A stretch of 64,000 bases of DNA from contig NZ_FOQL01000006.1 of NCBI RefSeq assembly GCF_900113745.1, positions 38,010 through 102,009 on the forward strand, read 5' to 3'. The notes beneath the pieces were generated by a model that did no database searches, had not been told where the DNA came from, and saw only the letters and a program-made list of their open reading frames with translations. Of the stretch, positions 44,000 through 51,644 are shown piece by piece. The translations under genes were made by a program, and so were the position numbers. The stretch is from Pseudomonas guineae (GTDB taxonomy: Bacteria > Pseudomonadota > Gammaproteobacteria > Pseudomonadales > Pseudomonadaceae). Position 1 is the first letter of the stretch; each line of letters begins with the position of its first letter.

Positions 44000-44451
44000 T
44001 AAGCTTGCAGCTTCGCGATAAAGTCCGCCAGCCAAGGCTCGGCGTCGGTTTCTGGCGTCACACTTTCGCTGCTGTCCAGACGCAGCATTGGCAGCACTTC
44101 AACAATGCCCAGCTCGGCAAACAACTCGCTCACCAATTCACCACCGCCACAGAAGGTATCGCCATAGCTGGAATCACCGAGGGCAATCACCGCACCCGGC
44201 AGGCCATTCCAGGCTGGCAAATGATCGCGGATGGCGTAGTACAGCGGCTGTAGATTATCCGGCAACTCGCCCATACCAGTGGTTGAGGTCACCGCGAGAA
44301 AAGCCTCGGGCGCAAAAGCCTGAATCTCGGCCAGACTGGCTCGTGGGTTGTGCCAGGCTTCAAGGCCTGCGGCATTCAGCAGGCGCTCGGCGTGGCGAGC
44401 AACTTCTTCGGCGGTGCCGTATACCGAACCGGAAAAGATGGCGATTTTCAT
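43999..44451 (-). CDS. Flavodoxin (MioC-like)
   Basis: A 150-residue FMN electron carrier. The phosphate loop SGSVYGTAEE (about residues 7-16), the 50s loop TSTTGMGELPDN and the 90s loop GDSSYGDTFCGGG are all present. ATG 44451 (MKIAIFSGSVYG) with GGAG; the 66-residue upstream extension is spurious. It lies 113 bp from the LOV gene, in the opposite direction. In P. aeruginosa a flavodoxin (recalled as PA3435) precedes the folM-folE-folX genes. Confidence 0.9.
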   Translation of the reverse strand: MKIAIFSGSVYGTAEEVARHAERLLNAAGLEAWHNPRASLAEIQAFAPEAFLAVTSTTGMGELPDNLQPLYYAIRDHLPAWNGLPGAVIALGDSSYGDTFCGGGELVSELFAELGIVEVLPMLRLDSSESVTPETDAEPWLADFIAKLQA

Positions 44452-44563
44452 GCAAAACTCCGAAACATACAGAACCAAGACGATAAGCTCGGCATTATGC
44501 CGCAAGTAGACAGCCCGCCCGGATGTTTTAGAATGCAGCGGACATAGACTGGGAAATCGCCTC

Positions 44564-45025
44564 ATGATCAACGCCAAACTCCTACAACTGGTGGTCAACG
44601 CCTCCAACGACGGCATCGTGGTTGCCGAACAGGAAGGTGACGACAACATCCTGATCTATGCCAACCCCGCTTTTGAAAAGCTCACCGGCTACGCCAGTGA
44701 CGACATCCTCTACCAGGATTGCCGCTTCCTACAGGCCGGCGACCGCGACCAGGTCGGTCTGGACGCCATCCGTGAAGCGGTTAAGGCGCACCGTCCGAGC
44801 CGGCAGATCATCCGCAATTACCGCAAAGACGGCAGCGTGTTCTGGAACGAGCTGTCGATCACGCCTGTGGTCAACGATGCAGACCAGCTGACTTACTACA
44901 TCGGTATCCAGAAAAACGTTACCGAGCAGGTTGAGGCGCAGGAGCGGGTCAAGGAGCTGGAAGCCGAGCTGGCCATACTCAAGGCCGAGCTAGCCAAACT
45001 ACAGGCGACGACCGGCAGTAACTAA
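44564..45025 (+). CDS. Short LOV blue-light photoreceptor (SB1-LOV type)
   Basis: A 153-residue single-domain LOV protein. The flavin-binding core ends in QDCRFLQAGDRDQ, with the adduct-forming Cys at residue 53, as in P. putida PpSB1-LOV, whose sequence it closely resembles (MINAxLLQ, NASNDGIVVAE, NYRKDGSxFWNELSITPV). The beta sheet FWNELSITPVVN, YYIGIQKNVT is intact. The C-terminal 30 residues (VEAQERVKELEAELAILKAELAKLQ) form a coiled-coil, typical of the Jalpha dimerisation helix. No effector domain is fused, so it must signal by protein contact. In P. putida such a LOV protein works with a class II LitR, matched here at 47824-48777. Confidence 0.92.
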   Translation: MINAKLLQLVVNASNDGIVVAEQEGDDNILIYANPAFEKLTGYASDDILYQDCRFLQAGDRDQVGLDAIREAVKAHRPSRQIIRNYRKDGSVFWNELSITPVVNDADQLTYYIGIQKNVTEQVEAQERVKELEAELAILKAELAKLQATTGSN

Positions 45026-45077
45026 CCCGACCTGGCGCGGTCACAACAGCTACTGAAGCTTGATATAGGCTGCGACC

Positions 45078-45689
45078 ATGCAAGAACAGGCACTGCTGAC
45101 CCAAGCTGAACTGGCGTTTATCCGCCAGCTGAATCAGCCCGCGACTTCTGAGCAACGTCGGCAACCGCACGTGCAGGCGGATATTGGCCAACAGCTCAGC
45201 GAGTTGCTCGCGCACTGCGACAGCAATGAACCATTGAGTCTGCATGCACACATCGCCAATCAACGCCTGACCTTTGACCTGCACCTCAGCCAGAACGGCA
45301 GACGCGCCCCTCAACTACAACTCAGCGCTCCGCATATTTTCGATGAAGGTGAAATCAACCGCGCCTGGCGCTCGCCCCTGCCCGAACCCTTGTTGCTGTA
45401 TACCCGCAGCGCGCAACCCAGTGACTTGTGGATTCATCAGCTGTCGATGAATGGCGCGCTCATTGAACATCGCGCACAGCGCAAAGCGCCTAAACGCTTC
45501 CAGTTGGTATTACCGGTGGACGAACATACCTCAATTGCCGTTACCGGGACGTTCGTCCGCACAACCGATGACGGTCTACTGGCCTACCACCTGCATGCGC
45601 TGGACTCGCAAGGTGACGAGCAACTGCGGGAGTTCATTTACCAGCAACACCTTCAGCAAGAACAACGGCTAAGCGCGGGTTCCGACTGA
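45078..45689 (+). CDS. PilZ-like protein, c-di-GMP binding uncertain
   Basis: A 203-residue protein with a PilZ-type C-terminal domain: RSAQPSDLWIHQLSMNGALIEHR, matching the (D/N)xSxxG motif in degenerate form (LSMNGA), followed by VTGTFVRTTDDGLLAYHLHAL. The RxxxR motif before it is not clear, so c-di-GMP binding is uncertain. The N-terminal half is Gln-rich and unrecognised. It begins 52 bp after the LOV gene on the same strand, so the two are probably cotranscribed. Confidence 0.6.
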   Translation: MQEQALLTQAELAFIRQLNQPATSEQRRQPHVQADIGQQLSELLAHCDSNEPLSLHAHIANQRLTFDLHLSQNGRRAPQLQLSAPHIFDEGEINRAWRSPLPEPLLLYTRSAQPSDLWIHQLSMNGALIEHRAQRKAPKRFQLVLPVDEHTSIAVTGTFVRTTDDGLLAYHLHALDSQGDEQLREFIYQQHLQQEQRLSAGSD

Positions 45690-45723
45690 GCAACCGACCG
45701 CTCAGCATGCAGTAGCTAGCAGG

Positions 45724-45753
45724 CAAAAAAAGACCCGCAATAAGCGCGGGTCT
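45724..45753 (-). terminator. Terminator (second, minus strand)
   Basis: Stem AGACCCGC/GCGGGTCT followed on the minus strand by TTTTTTTGCC. It is 86-115 bp after the end of the acyl-CoA dehydrogenase gene. Confidence 0.75.
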
Positions 45754-45781
45754 AAAGTGCAGGAAATCCTGCAGCAGGGAT

Positions 45782-45824
45782 AAAAAAACCGATAGCCGAA
45801 AGGGCGATACACGCTGGCTATCGG
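45782..45824 (-). terminator. Terminator of the acyl-CoA dehydrogenase gene
   Basis: Stem CCGATAGCC (45789-45797) and GGCTATCGG (45816-45824), followed on the minus strand by TTTTTTTATCC. Tandem with the one at 45724-45753. Confidence 0.8.
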
Positions 45825-45838
45825 ATTGCGCAGTCGTT

Positions 45839-47617
45839 TTAGGCAGCAAATTCCTCTTCGCTAAACACCATCAGCGTGGCTTTGCCGGCCTTAACCTCAG
45901 CCAGCAGGCTGTCGGTTTCCGTCAGGATGCGTGCCATAAAGAAGCCAGCTGACTTCAACTTGGCACCATAGAACAATGTTTCCGTGCTGCCTTCAGCCAG
46001 CTTGGCCTTGGCTACTGCCGCCATGCGCGCCCACATCCAGGCGAGACTGGTCAGCGCAAACAGGCGTAAGTAGGGCGTAGCCGCCGCACCCGCTTGCTCA
46101 GGGTCTTTCATGCCTTCGCTGGCAACCCACAAAGTGGCTTGCTGCAGTTGCTTGAGTGCATTACCTAATGCAAGCGCATGCTCGCTATCGGCATTGCCCT
46201 TAAGCCACCCTTCGACCAAGGCAAAGTAATTGCGTACGGCACGGCCGCCACCCAAGCCCAGCTTACGGCCAACCAAATCCAGCGCTTGAATGCCGTTAGT
46301 GCCTTCATAAATAAGAGTGATACGTGCGTCACGTACTAACTGCTCGATGCCCCAGTCTTCGGTATAACCCGAGCCCCCCAGCACTTGCAGGCCGGCATTG
46401 GCACAGTTGAAGCCTTCATCCGTGAGGAAAGCCTTGACCACCGGAGTCAGCAGCTGCACCAGATCATCAGCTTGCTCGCGTACAGCAGCGTCTTCGTGGT
46501 CGTGGGCTACGTCCTCATGCAGGCCGGTGAAGTAAGCCAGCGCGCGGCAACCTTCGATCATCACCTTCTGGCGCAGCAGATTACGGCGTACGTCGGGGTG
46601 CACGATGATCGGATCAGCAGGCTTGTCAGCTGCCTTAGGGCCAGATAGCGAACGACTTTGCAAGCGCTCTTTGGCAAAGCCCAGGCTCACCTGATAAGCG
46701 CTTTCAGCAATACCAAGCCCCTGCATGCCCACCATCAGGCGCGCAGAGTTCATCATGGTAAACATGCACTTAAGGCCCTTGTTGGCTTCGCCAATCAGCC
46801 AGCCTTGCGCACCTTCAAAGTTCATCACGCAGGTCGCAGACCCTTTGATGCCCATCTTGTGTTCGAGACCGCCACAGAACGCCGGGTTACGGCTGCCGTC
46901 TTCAAGGAACTTGGGTACCAGGAACAACGAAATCCCTTTGACGCTATCCGGCGCATCCGGCAGCTTGGCCAATACCAAGTGCAGAATGTTATCGACCAGA
47001 TCGTGCTCGCCGCCGGTAATCCAGATCTTGGTCCCTGTGATGGCGTAGCTACCATCGGCCTGAGGTACTGCGCGAGTACGAATCAGGCTGAGATCGGTGC
47101 CGCACTGCGGCTCGGTCAGGCACATGGTGCCCGTCCATTCGCCACTGATCAGTTTCGGCAGATAACGTTCTTGTAGCTCGCGAGCGCCGTGGGCGGTCAG
47201 TGCATTAATGGCGCCGTGAGTCAGCCCCGGATACATGCCGAGTGACAGATTGGCCGAGCAGACCATCTCCTCAACCATCATGTTCAATACGCTTGGCAAG
47301 CCTTGGCCGCCAAACTCGGGGGTACAGGCCAAAGCGGTCCAGCCACCTTCGGCAAACTGCTTGTACGCCTGACGGAAACCGTCGGGAGCTTTCACCGACT
47401 TAGTTTCCGGGTCGTAATGGCAACCCTGTTTGTCGCCTGGCCCGTTGAGCGGTGCCAGTACGTTCTCCGCCAGCTTGGCGGCTTCTTCTAAAATGGCGCC
47501 ACCGAGGTCGTTTCCGAACTCGCGCTGACTAGGCAGCGACTGCAAGGTGGCATAAGCGTCGAGCACCTCGTCAAAAACGAAACGCATATCTCGAAGGGGT
47601 GCGCGGTATTGGGTCAT
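45839..47617 (-). CDS. Acyl-CoA dehydrogenase (FadE-like, DmdC group)
   Basis: A 592-residue flavoprotein that oxidises an acyl-CoA to the 2-enoyl-CoA, passing electrons to ETF. It has the larger form of the family, with an acyl-CoA dehydrogenase core (TMCLTEPQCGTDL near 165, KIWITGG, AFCGGLEHKMGIKGS) and a C-terminal acyl-CoA-DH extension. The catalytic Glu lies in LIYEGTNGIQALDL (about 440). The promoter region carries inverted TGTATA/TGTACA repeats (47651-47735), which suggests control by the neighbouring LitR-like regulator. Substrate unknown. Confidence 0.9.
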   Translation of the reverse strand: MTQYRAPLRDMRFVFDEVLDAYATLQSLPSQREFGNDLGGAILEEAAKLAENVLAPLNGPGDKQGCHYDPETKSVKAPDGFRQAYKQFAEGGWTALACTPEFGGQGLPSVLNMMVEEMVCSANLSLGMYPGLTHGAINALTAHGARELQERYLPKLISGEWTGTMCLTEPQCGTDLSLIRTRAVPQADGSYAITGTKIWITGGEHDLVDNILHLVLAKLPDAPDSVKGISLFLVPKFLEDGSRNPAFCGGLEHKMGIKGSATCVMNFEGAQGWLIGEANKGLKCMFTMMNSARLMVGMQGLGIAESAYQVSLGFAKERLQSRSLSGPKAADKPADPIIVHPDVRRNLLRQKVMIEGCRALAYFTGLHEDVAHDHEDAAVREQADDLVQLLTPVVKAFLTDEGFNCANAGLQVLGGSGYTEDWGIEQLVRDARITLIYEGTNGIQALDLVGRKLGLGGGRAVRNYFALVEGWLKGNADSEHALALGNALKQLQQATLWVASEGMKDPEQAGAAATPYLRLFALTSLAWMWARMAAVAKAKLAEGSTETLFYGAKLKSAGFFMARILTETDSLLAEVKAGKATLMVFSEEEFAA

Positions 47618-47650
47618 GTTGCTGAGTCCTCAAGCGGTACAAGTGGATAC

Positions 47651-47681
47651 AAGCTATACACAAACTAACAATGTATAGCTT
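47651..47681. promoter_or_regulatory. Inverted repeat, putative LitR operator 1
   Basis: Perfect 10-bp arms AAGCTATACA (47651-47660) and TGTATAGCTT (47672-47681) with an 11-nt spacer, 34 bp upstream of the acyl-CoA dehydrogenase start. A TTGTACA half-site follows at 47682. Confidence 0.65.
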
Positions 47682-47716
47682 TTGTACAGCCTAAATCTGT
47701 AAGCGGCAAGCTATTT

Positions 47717-47735
47717 CTTGTACAGCCTGTACAAG
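47717..47735. promoter_or_regulatory. Perfect palindrome CTTGTACAG-C-CTGTACAAG, putative LitR operator 2
   Basis: A 19-bp perfect palindrome with a 1-nt centre. The TTGTACAGCCT half occurs twice, at 47682 and 47718, as a direct repeat 36 bp apart. TGTACA-type inverted repeats are the reported binding motif of class II LitR and other CarH/LitR-type MerR regulators. Confidence 0.65.
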
Positions 47736-47769
47736 CAATCAAAATCTAGCAAGAACCGAAGGCACACGA

Positions 47770-47797
47770 AAACCCCGCTACGCGAACGCAGCGGGGT
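47770..47797 (-). terminator. Terminator of the merR-type gene
   Basis: Stem ACCCCGCT/AGCGGGGT (47772-47779 and 47790-47797), followed on the minus strand by TTTTCGTG. It is 27 bp after the merR gene stop. Confidence 0.7.
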
Positions 47798-47823
47798 CAT
47801 TCAGAGGACATTAAGCAGCGGAA

Positions 47824-48777
47824 CTAGGTATCCAGATGCCCGGCTAGAAACTGCTGCAGGCGGCGCTGCATCAAGCGCCCTTCGTTGCCCAGACACGCAA
47901 TCGGCGAGCCACTGAGGCTCTCTTCTGCCAAATCAGCACCATCGCCAGCCATCACCAGCGGGCAATTTAATGCCAGCGCCAAGCGCGTAAGCACCTTCGG
48001 CAGGTCGTCACTGGGCGGCTGATTGGAGAACAGCACAAGCGCCTGGGGCTGCATCTTTTCGCAGATCAGGGTTAGCTCTTCGAGTGGCTGGCCGAGCCCG
48101 AGCACACTGACGGCGGTGTCTGCACTGCTGAGCAGCAGCCCAGCGACCAGCAGTTCAAGCTCACGGCAATGGCCCGGCAAAGCCGCAAGCAGCACTCGCT
48201 CCTCAACCTGGGTGCGCAACACTTGCAAGCGCTGCAGGGTGCGGGCGCGCAGAAAGGTGTCGAGAAACAGCCACTCGCTGGTCTGGCCATAGTCGTCCTG
48301 GCGCAGTAACAGCTCCTGCCACAGCGGCATCAGGATGTCCTGAAACACCACTGGTAACGGATAGCTGGAGAATACCTGACCATACAATTGATCCAGGCGC
48401 ACCTCATCGAAGGCGCTGATAGCCCGGCGCATCTGAGCCTGCCACTCGCCCCACTCACTGGCGCTGACCTCTTCATAGATCGGCGAACTAGCAGACTTGA
48501 TCGAGCTGCTTTTGGCGAGAATCTTACCGACCTTACTCACCGCTACGCCGCGCTCGATCCAGGCCAAGATGCTGCGCACCGACTCGATATCCACCTGCGA
48601 ATAAAGACGATGGCCACTCTCGGTACGGGTTGGCTGGATTAGCCCATAACGGCGCTCCCACGCCCGCAGGGTTACCGGGTTGACGCCAGTCAGGCGCGCG
48701 ACCTCACGAATAGGAAATAACTCTTCCTGCTTGAGGGCACTCGAAACCAGGGACGAAGCACCAACGAGATCGGACAT
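47824..48777 (-). CDS. MerR-family regulator, class II LitR-like (light response)
   Basis: A 317-residue transcriptional regulator. The N-terminal MerR winged helix is ELFPIREVARLTGVNPVTLRAWERRYGLIQPTRTESGHRLYSQ (about residues 19-61). The C-terminal 200 residues are of the CarH/LitR B12-binding type, but the WxxxEH motif reads SEW and the cobalamin His-region is GHCRELEL, with Arg where the axial His should be. This is the hallmark of class II LitR, which lost B12 and in P. putida (PplR1) works with a short LOV protein. It is the likely partner of the LOV gene 2.8 kb away. Its promoter region carries an inverted TGTA repeat. Confidence 0.85.
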   Translation of the reverse strand: MSDLVGASSLVSSALKQEELFPIREVARLTGVNPVTLRAWERRYGLIQPTRTESGHRLYSQVDIESVRSILAWIERGVAVSKVGKILAKSSSIKSASSPIYEEVSASEWGEWQAQMRRAISAFDEVRLDQLYGQVFSSYPLPVVFQDILMPLWQELLLRQDDYGQTSEWLFLDTFLRARTLQRLQVLRTQVEERVLLAALPGHCRELELLVAGLLLSSADTAVSVLGLGQPLEELTLICEKMQPQALVLFSNQPPSDDLPKVLTRLALALNCPLVMAGDGADLAEESLSGSPIACLGNEGRLMQRRLQQFLAGHLDT

Positions 48778-48833
48778 GGGCAGATATCACAGAAAAATGT
48801 TGCGCGCATTGTAACTCAGCTACTTAGCGCATA

Positions 48834-48856
48834 CTTTGTACAAAACCTATACAAAG
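48834..48856. promoter_or_regulatory. Inverted repeat, putative LitR operator 3
   Basis: CTTTGTA (48834-48840), 9-nt spacer, TACAAAG (48850-48856), immediately before the DCC gene and 57 bp upstream of the merR-type start on the other strand. The core TGTACAAAACCTAT resembles operator 4 (TGTACAAGAAAACCTAT). Confidence 0.65.
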
Positions 48857-48865
48857 GCTGAGCGC

Positions 48866-49288
48866 ATGAATAAGCAACCTCACTGGCCACTCACTCTGTA
48901 TTACGACGGTGATTGCCCGCTCTGCGCGCGCGAGATCCGACTGCTGCGCAAGCGCGCCAGCACCGAGCGCCTAAGCCTGATCGATATCAGCCAGAGTGAC
49001 TTCCAGGCCGAAGCCACCGGTCACTCCAAAGAAACACTGCAGAACCGCCTGCATGCTCACTTCGCCGACGGCCAGTGGGTCACCGGCCTGGATGCAACAT
49101 TGTGGAGCTGGCGCGCCGCGGGCCTTGATCGCTGGGCTGCACCGTTGACCTGGCCAGCACTGCGGCCCTTGCTGGAGTTCGGTTATAGACTGTTCTGCCG
49201 ATTACGCCCTCACCTGACATGGCTGCCTCACCCGGATGCCAGCCAACGCTGCACAAACAATCAGTGCAATAGCAAAGACCCGCGCTGA
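48866..49288 (+). CDS. DCC-family thiol-disulfide oxidoreductase (DUF393)
   Basis: A 140-residue thioredoxin-like protein with the DxxCxxC signature YYDGDCPLCAREIRLL (residues 10-25) and a long C-terminal part (LTWPALRPLLEFGYRLFCRLRPHL). DUF393 genes are frequent in light- or photolyase-linked clusters of pseudomonads. ATG 48866 follows AAAGG; the 10-codon upstream frame overlaps the operator. It diverges from the merR-type gene. Confidence 0.85.
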   Translation: MNKQPHWPLTLYYDGDCPLCAREIRLLRKRASTERLSLIDISQSDFQAEATGHSKETLQNRLHAHFADGQWVTGLDATLWSWRAAGLDRWAAPLTWPALRPLLEFGYRLFCRLRPHLTWLPHPDASQRCTNNQCNSKDPR

Positions 49289-49293
49289 GCCTG

Positions 49294-49590
49294 TCACCCC
49301 AGCGCAAGCCACAACCCTGGGTCAGGTTCAAGCAGCTCAGGCCTGCCGATGATTTCATCGTGGCTTTCCGGTTGCAGCAAAAGCATCTGGCGCATGCCAC
49401 AGCGGCGCAGGCGCTCCTTAAGCAGCGCCAGTCCAGGCCAGAGCGGAAGCCCTGCTGCATACTCAAGGGTATGCACGGTGCCCGCGCGGAAAACCACCCG
49501 TACGCTATAACCACAACAGCGCAACGCCAGCACCTCGACACGGCTTACCCGCCCACACAGCACTGCAATGCTCAACTGCCAAGGCTTCAT
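49294..49590 (-). CDS. DUF6482-like small protein
   Basis: A 98-residue protein of unknown function. It resembles DUF6482: SRVEVLALRCCGYSVRVVFRAGTVHTLE, MRQMLLLQPESHDEIIG. Two adjacent Cys (RCCG) are present. It is convergent with the DCC gene (5 bp apart) and divergent from the fol operon, with operator 4 in its promoter, so it may belong to the same regulon. ATG 49590 (MKPWQLSIAVL) is used; six codons upstream is an alternative start. Confidence 0.7.
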   Translation of the reverse strand: MKPWQLSIAVLCGRVSRVEVLALRCCGYSVRVVFRAGTVHTLEYAAGLPLWPGLALLKERLRRCGMRQMLLLQPESHDEIIGRPELLEPDPGLWLALG

Positions 49591-49601
49591 GTCGCCACAC
49601 C

Positions 49602-49626
49602 TGTACAAGAAAACCTATCTTGTACA
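49602..49626. promoter_or_regulatory. Inverted repeat, putative LitR operator 4
   Basis: Perfect 8-bp arms TGTACAAG (49602-49609) and CTTGTACA (49619-49626) with a 9-nt spacer. It lies between the DUF6482-like gene and the folM operon and could control both. Confidence 0.7.
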
Positions 49627-49670
49627 CGATAAGGACAATTTATTTCAGCCTGCTTTTGTTCAGAATATCG

Positions 49671-49823
49671 ATGCAGCTCAATGAAATAGGCGAAAAACCC
49701 AAAATAAGCCGAGTACACGCACAGCACGCATGGTTGTACAAAGAGCCATGCTGGTATAACTTTGATCTCGGTTCAGTCGAGGCCGCGTCTTACTGGTCAG
49801 GTATCCCGGCGCAGCGTCGCTGA
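49671..49823 (+). CDS. Possible 50-residue ORF upstream of folM
   Basis: MQLNEIGEKPKISRVHAQHA begins a 50-residue frame with no strong ribosome site and no recognised family. The coding is plausible (mixed polar composition, no repeats) but unsupported; it may just be the leader of the fol transcript. Confidence 0.2.
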   Translation: MQLNEIGEKPKISRVHAQHAWLYKEPCWYNFDLGSVEAASYWSGIPAQRR

Positions 49824-49853
49824 ACCCACCTTAACTACATCTGCGAGTCGACC

Positions 49854-50564
49854 ATGAGCGTCAGCGCCGCCCCCATTTTGATCACCGGAGCCAGCCAGCG
49901 CATCGGCTTGTATTGCGCCGAACGCTTACTCGATGACGGTCACTCAATAATCGTCACCTACCGCAGCGAGCGCGAAGGCATCGAGCGCCTCAAGCAACGT
50001 GGTGCTTTGGCGCTACCGGCGGATTTTTCCAGCGAAGCCGGCATCTTGGCGTTTATCGATCAACTCAAGCAGCACACCGACAGCTTGCGCGCCATCGTGC
50101 ACAACGCCTCCGACTGGCTGGCCGAAGTGCCTGGTGAAGAAGCTGAAGCCTTTATTCAGCTGTTCAACGTACACATGCTCGCGCCTTATCTGATTAACCT
50201 GCATTGCCAAACACTGCTTGAGCGCTCAACACCAGCCGACATCGTTCATATCAGTGACGATGTGGCCCGCAAAGGCAGCGCCAACCGCCCGGCCTATTGC
50301 GCCAGCAAAGCCGGACTCGACAGTTTGACCTTGTCATTTGCCGCCCGCTTCGCCCCACAGATTAAAGTCAACGGCATTGCTCCCGCGTTGATCATGTTCA
50401 ACACGGACGATGACGCCGAATACCGCAACAAATCCCTAAAAAAATCAGCTCTGGGCATCGAGCCCGGCCCGCTGGTGATCTACCAAAGCTTGCGCTACCT
50501 GCTGGATAACCCTTACGTGACCGGCACTACACTGACTGTCAACGGCGGCCGCCATCTCAAATGA
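49854..50564 (+). CDS. folM: Dihydromonapterin reductase FolM
   Basis: NADPH-dependent reduction of dihydromonapterin to tetrahydromonapterin, the pterin cofactor of phenylalanine hydroxylase in Pseudomonas. The 236-residue SDR has the pteridine-reductase hallmark TGASQRIG (TGxxxRxG, residues 11-18) and YCASK (about 144-148). RBS GCGAG. The stop codon at 50562-50564 is 23 bp before the chosen folE start. Followed by folE and folX on the same strand. Confidence 0.92.
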   Translation: MSVSAAPILITGASQRIGLYCAERLLDDGHSIIVTYRSEREGIERLKQRGALALPADFSSEAGILAFIDQLKQHTDSLRAIVHNASDWLAEVPGEEAEAFIQLFNVHMLAPYLINLHCQTLLERSTPADIVHISDDVARKGSANRPAYCASKAGLDSLTLSFAARFAPQIKVNGIAPALIMFNTDDDAEYRNKSLKKSALGIEPGPLVIYQSLRYLLDNPYVTGTTLTVNGGRHLK

Positions 50565-50587
50565 GCCTGGTCGCGAGGACCTTTGCA

Positions 50588-51148
50588 ATGAACCCAGAAA
50601 TGAACAATCACTACCGCGAAATCATCCTCGGTGTAGGTGAAAACCCAGAACGCGAAGGCCTCCTGGATACGCCTAAGCGCGCCGCCAAAGCTATGCAGTA
50701 CCTGTGCAACGGCTACCACAAGAGCCTGGAAGAAGTGGTCAACGGCGCCCTGTTCGAGTCGGACAACGACGAAATGGTGATCGTCCGCGATATCGAGCTG
50801 TACTCGCTGTGCGAGCACCACATGCTGCCGTTCATTGGTAAAGCCCACGTGGCCTACATCCCGACCGGCAAAGTACTCGGCTTGTCCAAGGTCGCACGCA
50901 TCGTCGACATGTTCGCTCGCCGCTTACAAATTCAGGAAAACCTGACCAAGCAGATTGCCGACGCTATCCAGCAGGTCACTAATGCCGCCGGCGTGGCTGT
51001 GGTGATCGAAGCCAAACACATGTGCATGATGATGCGCGGCGTGGAGAAGCAGAACTCGGTGATGACCTCCTCGGTGATGCTTGGTGCCTTCCGCGAATCC
51101 TGCAACACTCGTCACGAATTCCTGCAACTGATCGGACGGGGCAAATAA
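50588..51148 (+). CDS. folE: GTP cyclohydrolase I FolE
   Basis: Converts GTP to 7,8-dihydroneopterin triphosphate, the entry to folate and monapterin. The 186-residue protein has the zinc ligands in LCEHHMLPF (about 74-82) and CMMMRGVEK, and the C-terminal HEFLQLIGR. ATG 50588 (MNPEMNNHYREI) is preceded by GCGAGGA; a start at 50561 would overlap folM by ATGA. The stop overlaps folX in TAATG. Confidence 0.95.
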   Translation: MNPEMNNHYREIILGVGENPEREGLLDTPKRAAKAMQYLCNGYHKSLEEVVNGALFESDNDEMVIVRDIELYSLCEHHMLPFIGKAHVAYIPTGKVLGLSKVARIVDMFARRLQIQENLTKQIADAIQQVTNAAGVAVVIEAKHMCMMMRGVEKQNSVMTSSVMLGAFRESCNTRHEFLQLIGRGK

Positions 51149-51519
51149 TGCCTAGACTGGAACCTGGTATGGCGCGCATACGCGTCAAAGACCTGCGCCT
51201 GCGCACCTACATCGGCATCAAGGAAGAGGAGATCAACAACAAGCAGGACGTGTTGATCAACCTGACCATCCTCTACCCTGTCGCCGATGCCGTACGTGAC
51301 AACGATATCGACCACGCACTGAATTACCGCACTATCACTAAAGCGGTAATTCGCCACGTCGAAGAAAATCGCTTTGCCCTGCTGGAGCGCATGACCCAAG
51401 AGATTCTTGACCTGGTCATGGTTAACGCCGCAGTGCGTTACGCAGAAGTAGAAGTGGATAAGTTACACGCACTGCGCTTCGCCGAGTCGGTGTCCATCAC
51501 CCTCGCGGGTCATCGTTAA
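51148..51519 (+). CDS. folX: Dihydroneopterin triphosphate 2'-epimerase FolX
   Basis: Epimerises dihydroneopterin triphosphate to dihydromonapterin triphosphate. A 123-residue FolB/FolX-fold protein: RIRVKDLRLRTYIGIKEEE, ALNYRTITKAVIRHVEENRFALLERM, KLHALRFAESVSITL. The FolB-type catalytic residues are in the same fold; adjacency to folM and folE favours FolX. Translationally coupled to folE by TAATG. Confidence 0.9.
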   Translation: MPRLEPGMARIRVKDLRLRTYIGIKEEEINNKQDVLINLTILYPVADAVRDNDIDHALNYRTITKAVIRHVEENRFALLERMTQEILDLVMVNAAVRYAEVEVDKLHALRFAESVSITLAGHR

Positions 51520-51644
51520 GTCAGCTGCACATTGCTATTCGCATGATTCCCGGCGCGCCCTGCGCCGGGGGCCGTTGCCGCACGTCAGGCATCCTTCTAT
51601 CATCCCCGCCACGCCTCCCCTGCCTGTCTACAGAGAGCATCGCC

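Noticed and set aside
44564..45025. LOV gene as histidine kinase or GGDEF effector
   Set aside because: The protein stops after a coiled-coil tail; no output domain is encoded in frame.
47824..48777. Class I (B12-dependent) LitR/CarH
   Set aside because: WxxxEH and the axial-His motif are both substituted (SEW; Arg at the His position).
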